64,000 nt of DNA from JAFASC01 sp036265935 (GTDB lineage: Bacteria > Pseudomonadota > Alphaproteobacteria > Rhizobiales > Beijerinckiaceae). The notes beneath the pieces are model-generated. The model was given only the letters and a program-made list of their open reading frames with translations, was not told the DNA's origin and did not search any database. This document shows, piece by piece, positions 1 through 7,949 of the stretch. The stretch covers positions 1-64,000 of the forward strand of contig DATAOB010000081.1 of the NCBI GenBank assembly GCA_036265935.1. Direction: 5' to 3'. Each line of letters starts with the position of its first letter. Positions within the stretch are counted from its first letter, which is position 1. Made by a program: the position numbers and the translations under genes.

Positions 1-482
1 GGGTCGCCGTCGAGACTTCCAGCGCCAGAAGCTGCGGGGCATGTAGCCGTGATCAAGAATACTATCATGATCATATAATTGACCAGGGACACAGGGCACA
101 ACGCGATCAGTATAACGCCTGCGCCAATGAAGACCGTGCTCGGTGCGGACCCCAGAGTGGAATGCTCGAGAAATCCATAGCCGAGAATGTTCTCGGGATG
201 AGTATGGTGTTCGCGAGCGATCGCAATCGCGCGCCCGAGTGAGCGCTCACTGAACCACGTCTCCATTCCCCAATGAACTAAGCCGGAAGCAAGATCAGCG
301 ACAAAATAGCCGGCCAGGAGAGTAAAAGAGACATAAAAAAGGCTTGGACCTACCGGCGACCAATTCCAAATAAGATAAAATGTACAATAGCACATAACGA
401 GAAGGTTTCCCCCGACGCTTCCGTACATGATTGTTTTCTGAAATCCATCAGAAGCCAAGAAATAGGGTCGAACGTGATTCAT
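1..482 (-). CDS. CarF/TMEM189-type lipid desaturase, N-terminal part (runs off left edge)
   Basis: Reading the minus strand from the ATG at 482 gives about 160 codons with no stop before the window edge, so the C-terminus is missing. The N-terminal half has hydrophobic segments and the family signature GYFVADLASGLVHWGMETW followed by REHHTHPENI, which is the histidine-rich pattern of the lipid desaturase domain shared by TMEM189/PEDS1, CarF and plant FAD4. Known members desaturate the vinyl-ether bond of plasmalogens (CarF, PEDS1) or a trans-3 acyl bond (FAD4) in the membrane. An AGGAAAA Shine-Dalgarno sequence lies just upstream. The DNA is visibly A+T-richer than the rest of the window and borders a transposase remnant, which suggests acquisition by transfer. 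Which lipid it acts on cannot be told from this fragment. Confidence 0.8.
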   Translation of the reverse strand, partial: MNHVRPYFLASDGFQKTIMYGSVGGNLLVMCYCTFYLIWNWSPVGPSLFYVSFTLLAGYFVADLASGLVHWGMETWFSERSLGRAIAIAREHHTHPENILGYGFLEHSTLGSAPSTVFIGAGVILIALCPVSLVNYMIMIVFLITATCPAASGAGSLDGD

Positions 483-551
483 AGGTTTTCCTGCTGTGCT
501 TTTCCTCTCTACCTGGTTGGTGTTAGGCCGTAATTTTATAAACGGGATGCA

Positions 552-647
552 GAATTTTTTTTGCAGAAGATCCTTCAAAGCAACATTGTCGAGCATGGCA
601 TCAGCAAGGAGCCGCTTCAGCTTGGCGTTCTCGTCTTCCAAGCTCTT
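552..647 (-). mobile_element. IS3-family OrfA transposase remnant
   Basis: About 32 codons on the minus strand read KSLEDENAKLKRLLADAMLD followed by NVALKDLLQKKF. This is the leucine-zipper C-terminus typical of IS3-group OrfA proteins, just before the usual programmed frameshift into OrfB. The helix-turn-helix N-terminus and all of OrfB are absent, and no terminal inverted repeats were recognised, so only a scar remains. The rest of 483-771 holds no gene that I can support. Confidence 0.65.
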
Positions 648-771
648 CCGGATGGTTGGCGACGCTGCCGGTGAAATGGTGAGTACGACGCCCTCATTCC
701 GACGCCGCTTTCGAATGCTCCGCGGCGATGTAGATGTCGGCGAATAGCTCGCGATGACGCATCCGCGAAGA

Positions 772-3126
772 TCACCCGAGCTCGATGATCACGTGCGAGG
801 TATCCGACCCGGCTTCGGCCGGACCTGTGTGAAAGCCGAGCTCATGCGCCATGCGCAGCATGGTCGTATTTTCGCGCAATATCTCGCCGTAGACTCTGCT
901 GAGGCCGCGGCGGCGCGCATAATCGAGAACTTCGGATAATAAGGCATAGCCGAGACCGTGGCCCTTCATGTCCGAGCGCACGATGACGGCGAATTCCGCC
1001 GCCTCGCCGCCGGGATCGTTGACCAGGCGAACGATGCCGTAAACCGGACCCTCGCCGTAGGCGCTGCCGACCGCGACGGCAACCAGCGCCATCTCGCGAT
1101 CGTAATCGATCTGCGAGGCACGGCTTGCGAGATCGTGGGAGAAATTGTGAATCGCTCGAAAAAAGCGCAGGCGAATGTCCTCGGGCGTGCATTGCGCCGC
1201 CATGGCAATCAGCGCGCCTTCATCTTCGGGTCGGATTGGGCGGATCAGATAGCGGCTGCCATCGCGCAGCACGATCTCCCGCTCGAGCTCGTGCGGATAA
1301 GGCAGGATCGCCAGACCCGGTGCGCTTTCGCCCTGCCGGTACAGGAACGCCGCGGCGCTTTTGGCGCTCACTCTGTGGTGGTCGGCAAGGCGTAGATCGA
1401 GCCGCATGGCTTTGATGAGCGGCAGGCCGATCAGCAATTCCGATAAGCGCACCAAAAGCTGACTGAGCGCATCACACCACGCGGCCGGATCAAGAGCGTG
1501 GTCGGCGATACGCTCCGCCGCGCGCGTTCGTTGGATCATCTGAGCCGCCACCACGGAGTTCAGCGGCGGTAAAGCGACTGTCTCATCCTCGTTGCCGTCG
1601 CCTCCGAAAAATACGACCCGGCCAAAGGTGAGGTCGGTTGCGATGCCAGCGGAAAAGCGGGGAACATCGTACGTGGTTGCATCAGCTTGGACGATCCCGA
1701 ACAGCGACAGAAGCGACGTGGTCTCCGCATCGGTTAGTTTGTCCCGATTTTCCTGGCGCGCGGCCTCGACGAGGGCTGTGGCTTGCTCGACAGTCGGACG
1801 TTCGACAACCAGGCCCGCCGATGGCGTCTGCAGCAACAGCTCCTGGTTTCGTCGGTACTGAGCAAGATGTGAAAAGGCGCGAACAGCTTCGTCGGGCGTT
1901 GCAAAGACCGGAATATTGTGACCTGCCAGGAACGCACGCGCGGCCGTCGCCGTATGATCCCCAAGCCAATTGGCGAAGACTGGCGGTCCCGCGCGTTTCG
2001 CGAGCACGTCGGCGATTGCGCGAGCGATTTCCATCCGGTCGGCAAAGATTGTCGGCGCGTTGATCACCAGAACGGCATCGCTTCCACCATCTTGCAGGAG
2101 GGGAACAAGCGCCGCGGCGTAATCCTGACCGGTCGCATCCCGCCGCAGGATCACAGGAGGACCGCCCGCACGCGCGCCATGCCGTTCCAGCGCATCGACT
2201 GCAACGTGAGCAGGGCCATGGCCGTTTGCCAATATCGCGAGCCGGTCGCCTGCGAGCCGCACGCGGCTGGTTAACGTCGCGGCCGCTTCGAAGAGCTCCT
2301 CCAGCCCGTGGACTCGCAAAAGGCCGGAGCGACGGAACGCCGCATCATAAACAGCGTCGGAATCGACGCTCAGCGGACGCGGCGCGGTGCTAGCTCCGCT
2401 TGCGGAGAGGCGGACCTGCGGCTTGATGACGAGCACCGGCTTCGAGCGTGCCGCAATGCGCGCCGCCGACATGAACTTACGGGCGCTCGTCACGTCTTCG
2501 ACGTATAGAAGAATCGATCGCGTCGCCGCATCCGAGGAAAGAAACGCCAGAACGTCGCCTAAATCGACGTCGGTCATCCTTCCCAACGATACGATATGCG
2601 AGAATCCGATCCCGCGCTCGTATGCCCAATCGAGCATGGCGCTCACGATCGCCCCCGACTGACTGACGAAGGCCATATTGCCTTGCGCCGGCATCAGATG
2701 CGCGCAGCTGGCATTCAGATGATTGCGTGGCGAGATGATCCCGAAGCAATCCGGACCGATGATGCGCATCGAGGACGGCTTCGCCGCCGCAAGGGCGTTC
2801 TGCAGCCATGCTCCCCCGTTTGGCGTATCGAGGCCGGTATCGATGAGAATCGCCGCGCGGCAACCGTTTCTGCCGAGTTCGGCGATAACGGATGGAATTC
2901 TGTCGGGGTGTTCGGCGATGATCGCCAGATCGGGCGGAGCAGTCAATTGAGCGGAAACGCCGGCATCGATCGTGTCGGCCGAATTCACCGTCATGATAGT
3001 GTGGGAGAATCCGGCTTCGCGCAGGTTGCGCAGCAGAATCGGTTCGAACTGGCGCGCACCCTCCCGCGCGGTGACAATCACGATTGTTTTCGGCTCGAAC
3101 AAGGCATCGAAATTCCGAATGCTCAT
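772..3126 (-). CDS. PatZ-like acetyltransferase: acyl-CoA synthetase-like region fused to GNAT domain
   Basis: The 784-residue protein has an N-terminal CoA-binding Rossmann domain (about 1-130), succinyl-CoA-synthetase-like domains (about 140-430, including NMAFVSQSGAI near 150), a shortened ATP-grasp remnant (about 460-600) and a C-terminal GNAT acetyltransferase domain (about 612-784) with acetyl-CoA loop MKGHGLG near 718. The family (E. coli PatZ, Salmonella Pat) acetylates lysines of metabolic enzymes such as acetyl-CoA synthetase. The nucleotide-binding core of ATP-grasp is missing: sequence runs from LLSLFGIVQADATTYDVPRF straight into the late part containing FGRVVFFGG and VALPPLN. The synthetase half is therefore probably regulatory only. 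The start ATG has GGAG upstream. It is divergent from the gene at 3285, with a FixK-type site between them. Confidence 0.85.
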   Translation of the reverse strand: MSIRNFDALFEPKTIVIVTAREGARQFEPILLRNLREAGFSHTIMTVNSADTIDAGVSAQLTAPPDLAIIAEHPDRIPSVIAELGRNGCRAAILIDTGLDTPNGGAWLQNALAAAKPSSMRIIGPDCFGIISPRNHLNASCAHLMPAQGNMAFVSQSGAIVSAMLDWAYERGIGFSHIVSLGRMTDVDLGDVLAFLSSDAATRSILLYVEDVTSARKFMSAARIAARSKPVLVIKPQVRLSASGASTAPRPLSVDSDAVYDAAFRRSGLLRVHGLEELFEAAATLTSRVRLAGDRLAILANGHGPAHVAVDALERHGARAGGPPVILRRDATGQDYAAALVPLLQDGGSDAVLVINAPTIFADRMEIARAIADVLAKRAGPPVFANWLGDHTATAARAFLAGHNIPVFATPDEAVRAFSHLAQYRRNQELLLQTPSAGLVVERPTVEQATALVEAARQENRDKLTDAETTSLLSLFGIVQADATTYDVPRFSAGIATDLTFGRVVFFGGDGNEDETVALPPLNSVVAAQMIQRTRAAERIADHALDPAAWCDALSQLLVRLSELLIGLPLIKAMRLDLRLADHHRVSAKSAAAFLYRQGESAPGLAILPYPHELEREIVLRDGSRYLIRPIRPEDEGALIAMAAQCTPEDIRLRFFRAIHNFSHDLASRASQIDYDREMALVAVAVGSAYGEGPVYGIVRLVNDPGGEAAEFAVIVRSDMKGHGLGYALLSEVLDYARRRGLSRVYGEILRENTTMLRMAHELGFHTGPAEAGSDTSHVIIELG

Positions 3127-3218
3127 GAGCTTCGATCATCTCCGGCCCGGTAGCGCGGCGGTGAGCAGACGTGATCCAGCCGCGTAGCGCAAGCCGGCAA
3201 GAACGCGCCCGATAGGCA

Positions 3219-3232
3219 TTGATCTGCCTCAA
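3219..3232. promoter_or_regulatory. Candidate FixK/FNR-type binding site
   Basis: TTGATCTGCCTCAA fits TTGA-N6-TCAA, the half-site arrangement recognised by FNR/FixK regulators, with 9 of 10 informative positions of TTGAT-N4-ATCAA. It lies between the divergent PatZ-like gene (start 3126) and the small gene starting at 3285, about 52 bases before the latter, and fixL/fixJ are 1-3 kb away. Binding is inferred from the motif and context only. Confidence 0.6.
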
Positions 3233-3284
3233 GGGCGGCCGGGCCTACCGCGCCTATCCTGGCCGGACGTTTCGGAGACGAATC

Positions 3285-3776
3285 ATGATGGATCGAGCTG
3301 ATTTCGAGCCAACCGGTGGGCCACCGCCGGCGACAGCTGTGCGCGACGGAACGCCGACTGGAGAGGCCCGGGACACGCTGTCGGATTCCGGTCTCAGACT
3401 GATCACGTTGGATCTCGCACGCTGCGCCGATTATCCGATAGGCAGCGTCCGTCATGGCTATTCTTTCGTCGCGCCGCTCACCGCGGACGGACATCTCGAT
3501 GCCGGAGCATGGCATGAGCAGCGCCATCGCTGTTATGTACGGCGGTTCTGGGCAGGCGAGCCTGATCGCATTGGCCGTCTCGTGCATCGGCGCGGCGGCT
3601 CGGGTGGAGCGACTTGGTGCTTCGAGTACAATGATGTAATCGGGACCGAGGCGGAGGCCGGACATCACTTGCAGCAGCATTGTTTCGTGCCAGGAGAGTA
3701 TGTGTCGATCCTGCAGGACGACGAGGAATTGAAGACGTTCAAAGTGGCGGACGTGCGAAAGGTATGTGCTCGATGA
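3285..3776 (+). CDS. Conserved-looking protein of unknown function, coupled to cytochrome c
   Basis: I do not recognise this 163-residue protein. It has no signal peptide or membrane segment. The first 35 residues are Pro/Ala/Thr-rich and probably disordered. The rest is a soluble domain with Trp, His and Cys residues (AWHEQRHRCYVRRFW, ATWCFEYND, HLQQHCFVPGEYVSIL). The C-terminal half, ending GEYVSILQDDEELKTFKVAD, could be a beta-rich fold. The start at 3285 is preferred to the longer frame from 3219 because GGAGACG precedes it and because the FixK-type site would otherwise lie inside the gene. Its stop overlaps the ATG of the next gene (ATGA), so it is probably translationally coupled to the cytochrome and may share oxygen-dependent control. 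Confidence 0.7.
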   Translation: MMDRADFEPTGGPPPATAVRDGTPTGEARDTLSDSGLRLITLDLARCADYPIGSVRHGYSFVAPLTADGHLDAGAWHEQRHRCYVRRFWAGEPDRIGRLVHRRGGSGGATWCFEYNDVIGTEAEAGHHLQQHCFVPGEYVSILQDDEELKTFKVADVRKVCAR

Positions 3777-4099
3777 GGCGCGCTTCGCTGCTGTTGATGG
3801 CAGGCGTTGCGGCAAGCACTCTCCTAAGCTTACCGGCAGCGGCTCTCGAACCGCGTGAGCAGCGCGGGTTTACGCTCGCCAAGGCCGATTGCGCAAAATG
3901 TCACGCGATTGGCAAGACGGGGGAGTCTCCGCTGCGCGAGGCGCCCCCATTCCGTACGCTTCACCAGCGCTATCCAATCGAGGACCTCGCAGAATCGCTG
4001 GCGGAAGGGATAAGCACCGGCCATCCGACCATGCCAGAATGGCGCTTCGATCCCGGCCAGATCGGCGATCTCTTAGCTTATTTGAAGACGCTGGAATAA
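3773..4099 (+). CDS. Small secreted c-type cytochrome
   Basis: A class I c-type cytochrome of about 108 residues. It has a cleavable signal peptide (MRRASLLLMAG to LPAAALE), a single heme site CAKCH about 20 residues into the mature protein, and a probable axial methionine in HPTMPEW near the C-terminus. It should act as a periplasmic electron carrier. The start at 3773 forms an ATGA overlap with the preceding gene; an in-frame ATG nine bases upstream is the alternative. Position next to fixLJ and behind a FixK-type site suggests expression at low oxygen, but the redox partner is unknown. Confidence 0.82.
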   Translation: MRRASLLLMAGVAASTLLSLPAAALEPREQRGFTLAKADCAKCHAIGKTGESPLREAPPFRTLHQRYPIEDLAESLAEGISTGHPTMPEWRFDPGQIGDLLAYLKTLE

Positions 4100-4144
4100 G
4101 CCCGTAGACACGCTCGGCGATTGCCTGCGCAACTGGCAGCCTAC

Positions 4145-4537
4145 TTATGTAGAGCTGCCGATTTCCTGGTTTTTGGCAGAAGGACTCGTCGCGCGCGTGG
4201 CCTTAATGGCTGCAAGCAGCACGTCCTGCGAAAGCGGCTTCTCGATGAGCTCGACTCCCGCTTCTCGAGCTTTACGTCGTATCAAAGGATCGGGATGCCC
4301 CGTCACCAGAATGACCGGAACGTCGATTTCAAGCTGACGCAGACGCAAGAACACTTCCAGCCCATTCATGTTCGGCATTTTGTAATCGATAACGACGCAA
4401 CTCGGATCAGCCTCCGGAAAAATTGCAAGGAGGTCCCGCCCGTTCCTGAAGGTAACGACGGTATATCCCTCGCTTTCCAGCAGAAAACGCAGGGAGTTCA
4501 GGGCGCCGGGATCATCATCAACAACAAAGATGGACAA
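4145..4537 (-). CDS. Single-domain response regulator (receiver only)
   Basis: A CheY-like receiver with acidic pocket VVDDD near the N-terminus, phospho-acceptor Asp in CVVIDYKMPNMNG, the conserved Thr in LVTGH and Lys in IEKPL. No output domain follows, so it probably acts by protein contact or as a phosphate sink. The frame is open back to an ATG at 4651, inside the end of fixJ. That would add 38 residues unlike any receiver, so I prefer the TTG at 4537, which puts VVDDD at the usual distance from the N-terminus. It lies just downstream of fixJ on the same strand, so fixL-fixJ-receiver is probably one operon and FixL is a likely phosphate donor. Confidence 0.75.
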   Translation of the reverse strand: MSIFVVDDDPGALNSLRFLLESEGYTVVTFRNGRDLLAIFPEADPSCVVIDYKMPNMNGLEVFLRLRQLEIDVPVILVTGHPDPLIRRKAREAGVELIEKPLSQDVLLAAIKATRATSPSAKNQEIGSST

Positions 4538-4625
4538 GTTAAGCTCTATATGATTGCGCGCGGACGGGAGAACACGCGCGATTTTCCAGTCCACCAGCTT
4601 CGCATCACGGAAGCATTGATTTGGA

Positions 4626-5237
4626 TCAAGCGATGCCGGCGCGCACCGCAAAGCGGACCAGCTCAGACAGGCTGGACGCCCGCATCTTGCTCATGAGCTT
4701 GGCGCGATAGATTTCGACCGTGCGCGGGCTGATGTCGAGATCGATCGCGATCACCTTATTCGCATCGCCTGCGATCAGCCCGTCCAAGACCTGTCGCTCG
4801 CGCTGGCTTAACGTGCTCAGCCGCGTCTTGAACTCGGCCAAACCCGGATCTGCCGGTTCGCTGGCCGCGGTTTTTTCGAGCGCCGAGCGGAGCAAAGCGA
4901 CGAGCGCCTCGTCGTCGAACGGCTTTTCGACAAAGTCATGCGCGCCCAATTTCATCGCTTCTACCGCAAGCGGCACATCGCCATGTCCGGTCATGACAAT
5001 CACAGGCACGGGTCTAGAACTCTCCCTAACCCGCCGCAGCAGCTCAAACCCGTCGGTTTCAGGCATCCGGACATCGGTCAGAATACATCCGGACGCGATA
5101 CTATCGAGCGCGTCCAAAAGCGGCTTTGCCGAATCGTATAGCCGCACGGAAAAACCGGCCGATCCCAAAAGAAATTCGAGCGATTCGCGCATCGCGTCGT
5201 CGTCGTCGACAACATGAACAAGCATGTCACTCGGCAT
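4626..5237 (-). CDS. fixJ: FixJ two-component response regulator
   Basis: A 203-residue regulator of the FixJ/NarL type. The N-terminal receiver has HVVDDDDAMRESL, phospho-acceptor Asp55 in CILTDVRMPETDG, MTGHGD and VEKPF. The C-terminal LuxR-type helix-turn-helix (about 140-200) has LSQRERQVLDGL and SPRTVEIYRAKLM. In rhizobia FixJ, phosphorylated by FixL at low oxygen, switches on fixK and genes for microaerobic respiration. Its start overlaps the end of fixL by about 11 bases, which suggests translational coupling. Length and motifs match the family; no fixK gene lies in the window. Confidence 0.93.
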   Translation of the reverse strand: MPSDMLVHVVDDDDAMRESLEFLLGSAGFSVRLYDSAKPLLDALDSIASGCILTDVRMPETDGFELLRRVRESSRPVPVIVMTGHGDVPLAVEAMKLGAHDFVEKPFDDEALVALLRSALEKTAASEPADPGLAEFKTRLSTLSQRERQVLDGLIAGDANKVIAIDLDISPRTVEIYRAKLMSKMRASSLSELVRFAVRAGIA

Positions 5238-6813
5238 AAGCCGCTGCCCCGTTTTCGGCCGCAGGAAGCGTCAAATGGAAGCTCGCACCGCCCGCGGGGT
5301 TGCTCTCCACCCACAGATTGCCGCCATGCGCCTCGGCGATGGTTCGGCTGATCGACAGCCCCACACCCATGCCGCTCGGCTTGGTCGTGACGAATGGCTG
5401 GAAGAGCTTGTCGGCGACCTCCTCCGCGATTCCGGGCCCGGTGTCCGACACGACGATCTCGACCATCCCCTCGGAATTCGATCTTGCCGCGACGGTGAGC
5501 TCGCGCCGGCTGGAGCTCTGCATCGCATCCATAGCGTTGCGCAGCAGGTTAACAAGGATTTGCTGGACCTGGACGCGATCGACCATCACCGACTGCGCTT
5601 GATGGTCGAACTCGAATCGCGTGATGACACCCCGCTCTCGCCCGCCAACCAGTGCCAGCGCACTTGCTTCCTCTATGAGCTGCGCAACTCTTTCAAAACG
5701 CTTCTCGGTCTCTCCGCGGGATACAAAGTCGCGGAGACGGCGGATGATCTGGCCGGCGCGAATTGCCTGCTCGGCAGATTTTTCCAGCGCCTCGCTGATT
5801 TTAGGAAGCGCGTTGCGATCGCCTTGCTCGAGGAGACGCTTGCATCCTTTCATGTAGTTGCTGATTGCGGCGAGCGGCTGGTTCAGCTCATGAGCCAGCG
5901 TCGAAGCCATCTCGCCCATCGCGGTTAGGCGCGACATATGAACAAGCTCGGCCTGAATTTCCCTGAGCCTCACCTGCGTCGCCTGCCGCTCCGAAACGTC
6001 GTTGATAAAACCGGTATAAAAGACGCGGTCGCCGGAACGCATTTCGCCGACCGACAGCTCCATCGGAAATACAGAACCATTCCGCCGCAATCCGGTCACC
6101 AGACGGCCGATACCGATGATCCGCTTCTCGCCGGTTTCCTGATAGCGGCGCAGATACGAATCATGACGGCTCTGATCGGGCTCAGGCATGAGCATCTTGA
6201 TATTTCTGCCGATCACCTCCTCCGCCATATAACCGAACAGCCGCTCGGCCGTGGGGCTGAAAGATACCATGATGCCATGCTCGTCGATGACGATCATTCC
6301 CTCCGGCACCGTGTCGAGAATCGAGCGCAGATGTTCTTGACGCGCGCGCAATTCGTCTTCGGCCTGTTTCCGCGCATCGATATTGAGAACCACGCCTCTG
6401 AGGAGAAGCGGGTGTCCGGACGCATCGCTCTGAACGCGGCCACGCGAGCGCAACCAGCAGACCTGACCATCGGGTCGTACGACGCGGTAATCGATATCGT
6501 ATGCGTCGCCGCGTTCGATCGCATGCTGGATCGCGTTCGCCCGCATTTCGCGGTCGTCGGGATGGATAAGATTTTGGAGAACCTCCGGGTGCTCCCCGTC
6601 CAATTTGGTCGCGCCCATAAGCTCGGCGCAGGTCTTAGAGAGGCTGATCTTCCCAGCCACAAGGTCCCATGACCAGGTGCCGATCCCGGCGTTGTCCAGG
6701 GTGCGACGCAGCTCGCTTTCGCCCTGCCCAATGATGCCGGCCTGATCGGACGGAAGAGATATCGGTTCTGGGCGATTCATCGCAGCTAGGGAAACGCGGA
6801 GCCTCATCCTCAC
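5227..6813 (-). CDS. fixL: FixL oxygen-sensing heme PAS histidine kinase
   Basis: A soluble two-PAS histidine kinase of about 528 residues. The second PAS domain has SRHDSYLRRY followed by RIIGIGRLV. The His in SRHD and the Arg in GIGR are exactly 20 residues apart, as are the heme ligand H200 and the oxygen-contacting R220 of Bradyrhizobium FixL, so heme binding is well supported. The kinase part has the H-box AHELNQPLAAISNY (His near residue 307) and ATPase boxes NLLRNAMDAM, DTGPGIA and GMGVGLSI. No membrane segments are seen. The frame opens with GTG at 6813; ATG at 6807 or ATG at 6780 (MNRPEP) are equally possible starts. It forms an operon with fixJ. Confidence 0.93.
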   Translation of the reverse strand: MRMRLRVSLAAMNRPEPISLPSDQAGIIGQGESELRRTLDNAGIGTWSWDLVAGKISLSKTCAELMGATKLDGEHPEVLQNLIHPDDREMRANAIQHAIERGDAYDIDYRVVRPDGQVCWLRSRGRVQSDASGHPLLLRGVVLNIDARKQAEDELRARQEHLRSILDTVPEGMIVIDEHGIMVSFSPTAERLFGYMAEEVIGRNIKMLMPEPDQSRHDSYLRRYQETGEKRIIGIGRLVTGLRRNGSVFPMELSVGEMRSGDRVFYTGFINDVSERQATQVRLREIQAELVHMSRLTAMGEMASTLAHELNQPLAAISNYMKGCKRLLEQGDRNALPKISEALEKSAEQAIRAGQIIRRLRDFVSRGETEKRFERVAQLIEEASALALVGGRERGVITRFEFDHQAQSVMVDRVQVQQILVNLLRNAMDAMQSSSRRELTVAARSNSEGMVEIVVSDTGPGIAEEVADKLFQPFVTTKPSGMGVGLSISRTIAEAHGGNLWVESNPAGGASFHLTLPAAENGAAAYAE

Positions 6814-6912
6814 CGGGATGGCTACCTAGTCAAGCCGGGCAACGGAGGCGGGAATCTCGCCCTCCAGCAGGCCTCCAGGCGCCCAGCGCGTGCTCGGCGT
6901 AATCGCGGAACT

Positions 6913-6926
6913 TTGCGGCAAATCAA
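6913..6926. promoter_or_regulatory. Candidate FixK-type box upstream of the stress protein gene
   Basis: TTGCGGCAAATCAA matches TTG(A/C)-N6-(T/G)CAA, the 14-base consensus of rhizobial FixK2. It sits in the divergent fixL/usp intergenic region, 77 bases before the usp start codon, compatible with class II activation about 40 bases before a transcription start. Site function is inferred. Confidence 0.5.
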
Positions 6927-7003
6927 AGCAGCGGGAGGCACAAACCGGCAGGTTAGAGCTCATTGGACCCCCCCGATCGTGTCCGCGCTTAGGAGCGACT
7001 GCA

Positions 7004-7822
7004 ATGATCAAAGACATTCTCGTCGTCGTGGACAATGCCAGCGAGCGGGCCGGACCGTTTGCGTTGTCGCTGGCGCGGCAAGTAGATGCCTTCGTGACGG
7101 GCGCTTCGGTGACGGCGGCCGAGCCTTTCGAGCCCCTCTACTATTCGGAAGCGCGCTATGATCTCATCGAAGCCGCGCAAAACGATGCAATCGAGCTCGC
7201 CCGCGCTGTCGTCGAATCTTTCGAAGAGCGCGCGAAGGCCGCCGGGTTGAACGCCGACATCAGAACGATCAGCGGGGGCCACGAAACCGAACGCAAGCTG
7301 CTTGCGCTTTGCCGGACCTATGATCTGATCGTCCTCGAACAGACCGATCCTGACGCGAAGAAGCCGGCCGATACTTACCTGGAACCGATCCTGCTGCGCT
7401 CCGGACGCCCGGCATTGATCGTTCCCTATTTCTACGGCAAAGCTCCTTCCTTTGAGACGATCACGATCGCTTGGGATGGGAGCGCGACCTGCGCCCGAGC
7501 ATTGGCGGACGCAATTCCGCTGTTGCAGAGGGCCAGTAGCGTTTCCGTCGTCAGCGTGCTGCGCGATCAACCGAACGATTGCGATGAGATCGGAGCGCGG
7601 CTGGTTCAGCACCTTGCGAGGCACGGCGTCGACGCGGACTTCCGCAGCCTGCCAAGCACCATACCCGTGGCGGAAACGCTATTGTCGCACATCGCCGATG
7701 CGGGCTCCGACCTCCTCGTCATGGGCGCATACGGCCATTCCAGGTTCCGCGAGGCGATTCTCGGCGGCGCCAGCCGTGGCATCCTCGGTTCCATGACCGT
7801 TCCGGTGTTCATGTCGCATTGA
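7004..7822 (+). CDS. Universal stress protein, tandem UspA domains
   Basis: A 272-residue cytoplasmic protein with two UspA folds (about 1-145 and 150-272). The second domain carries the ATP-binding pattern G-2x-G-9x-G in GAYGHSRFREAILGG followed by SRGIL, whereas the first domain lacks a clear copy. Such proteins help cells survive starvation, oxygen limitation and other stress. The ATG at 7004 is chosen over the longer open frame from 6890 because AGGAG lies 8 bases upstream and MIKDILVVVD is the canonical beginning of the fold. The FixK-type box ahead of it and divergent fixL suggest low-oxygen induction, as for many alphaproteobacterial usp genes. Confidence 0.88.
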   Translation: MIKDILVVVDNASERAGPFALSLARQVDAFVTGASVTAAEPFEPLYYSEARYDLIEAAQNDAIELARAVVESFEERAKAAGLNADIRTISGGHETERKLLALCRTYDLIVLEQTDPDAKKPADTYLEPILLRSGRPALIVPYFYGKAPSFETITIAWDGSATCARALADAIPLLQRASSVSVVSVLRDQPNDCDEIGARLVQHLARHGVDADFRSLPSTIPVAETLLSHIADAGSDLLVMGAYGHSRFREAILGGASRGILGSMTVPVFMSH

Positions 7823-7949
7823 AGAGCATTTCGCCGGGGCCGGCCTATCTGCCCTGGTGGTCGGGGGCGATGCGCGAGCAACTGCCCGGCCGCAACCGGA
7901 AACGAGAGCTGGCATGCAACTTGAATGAGGTTTCGGCTGAAGGGACCTC

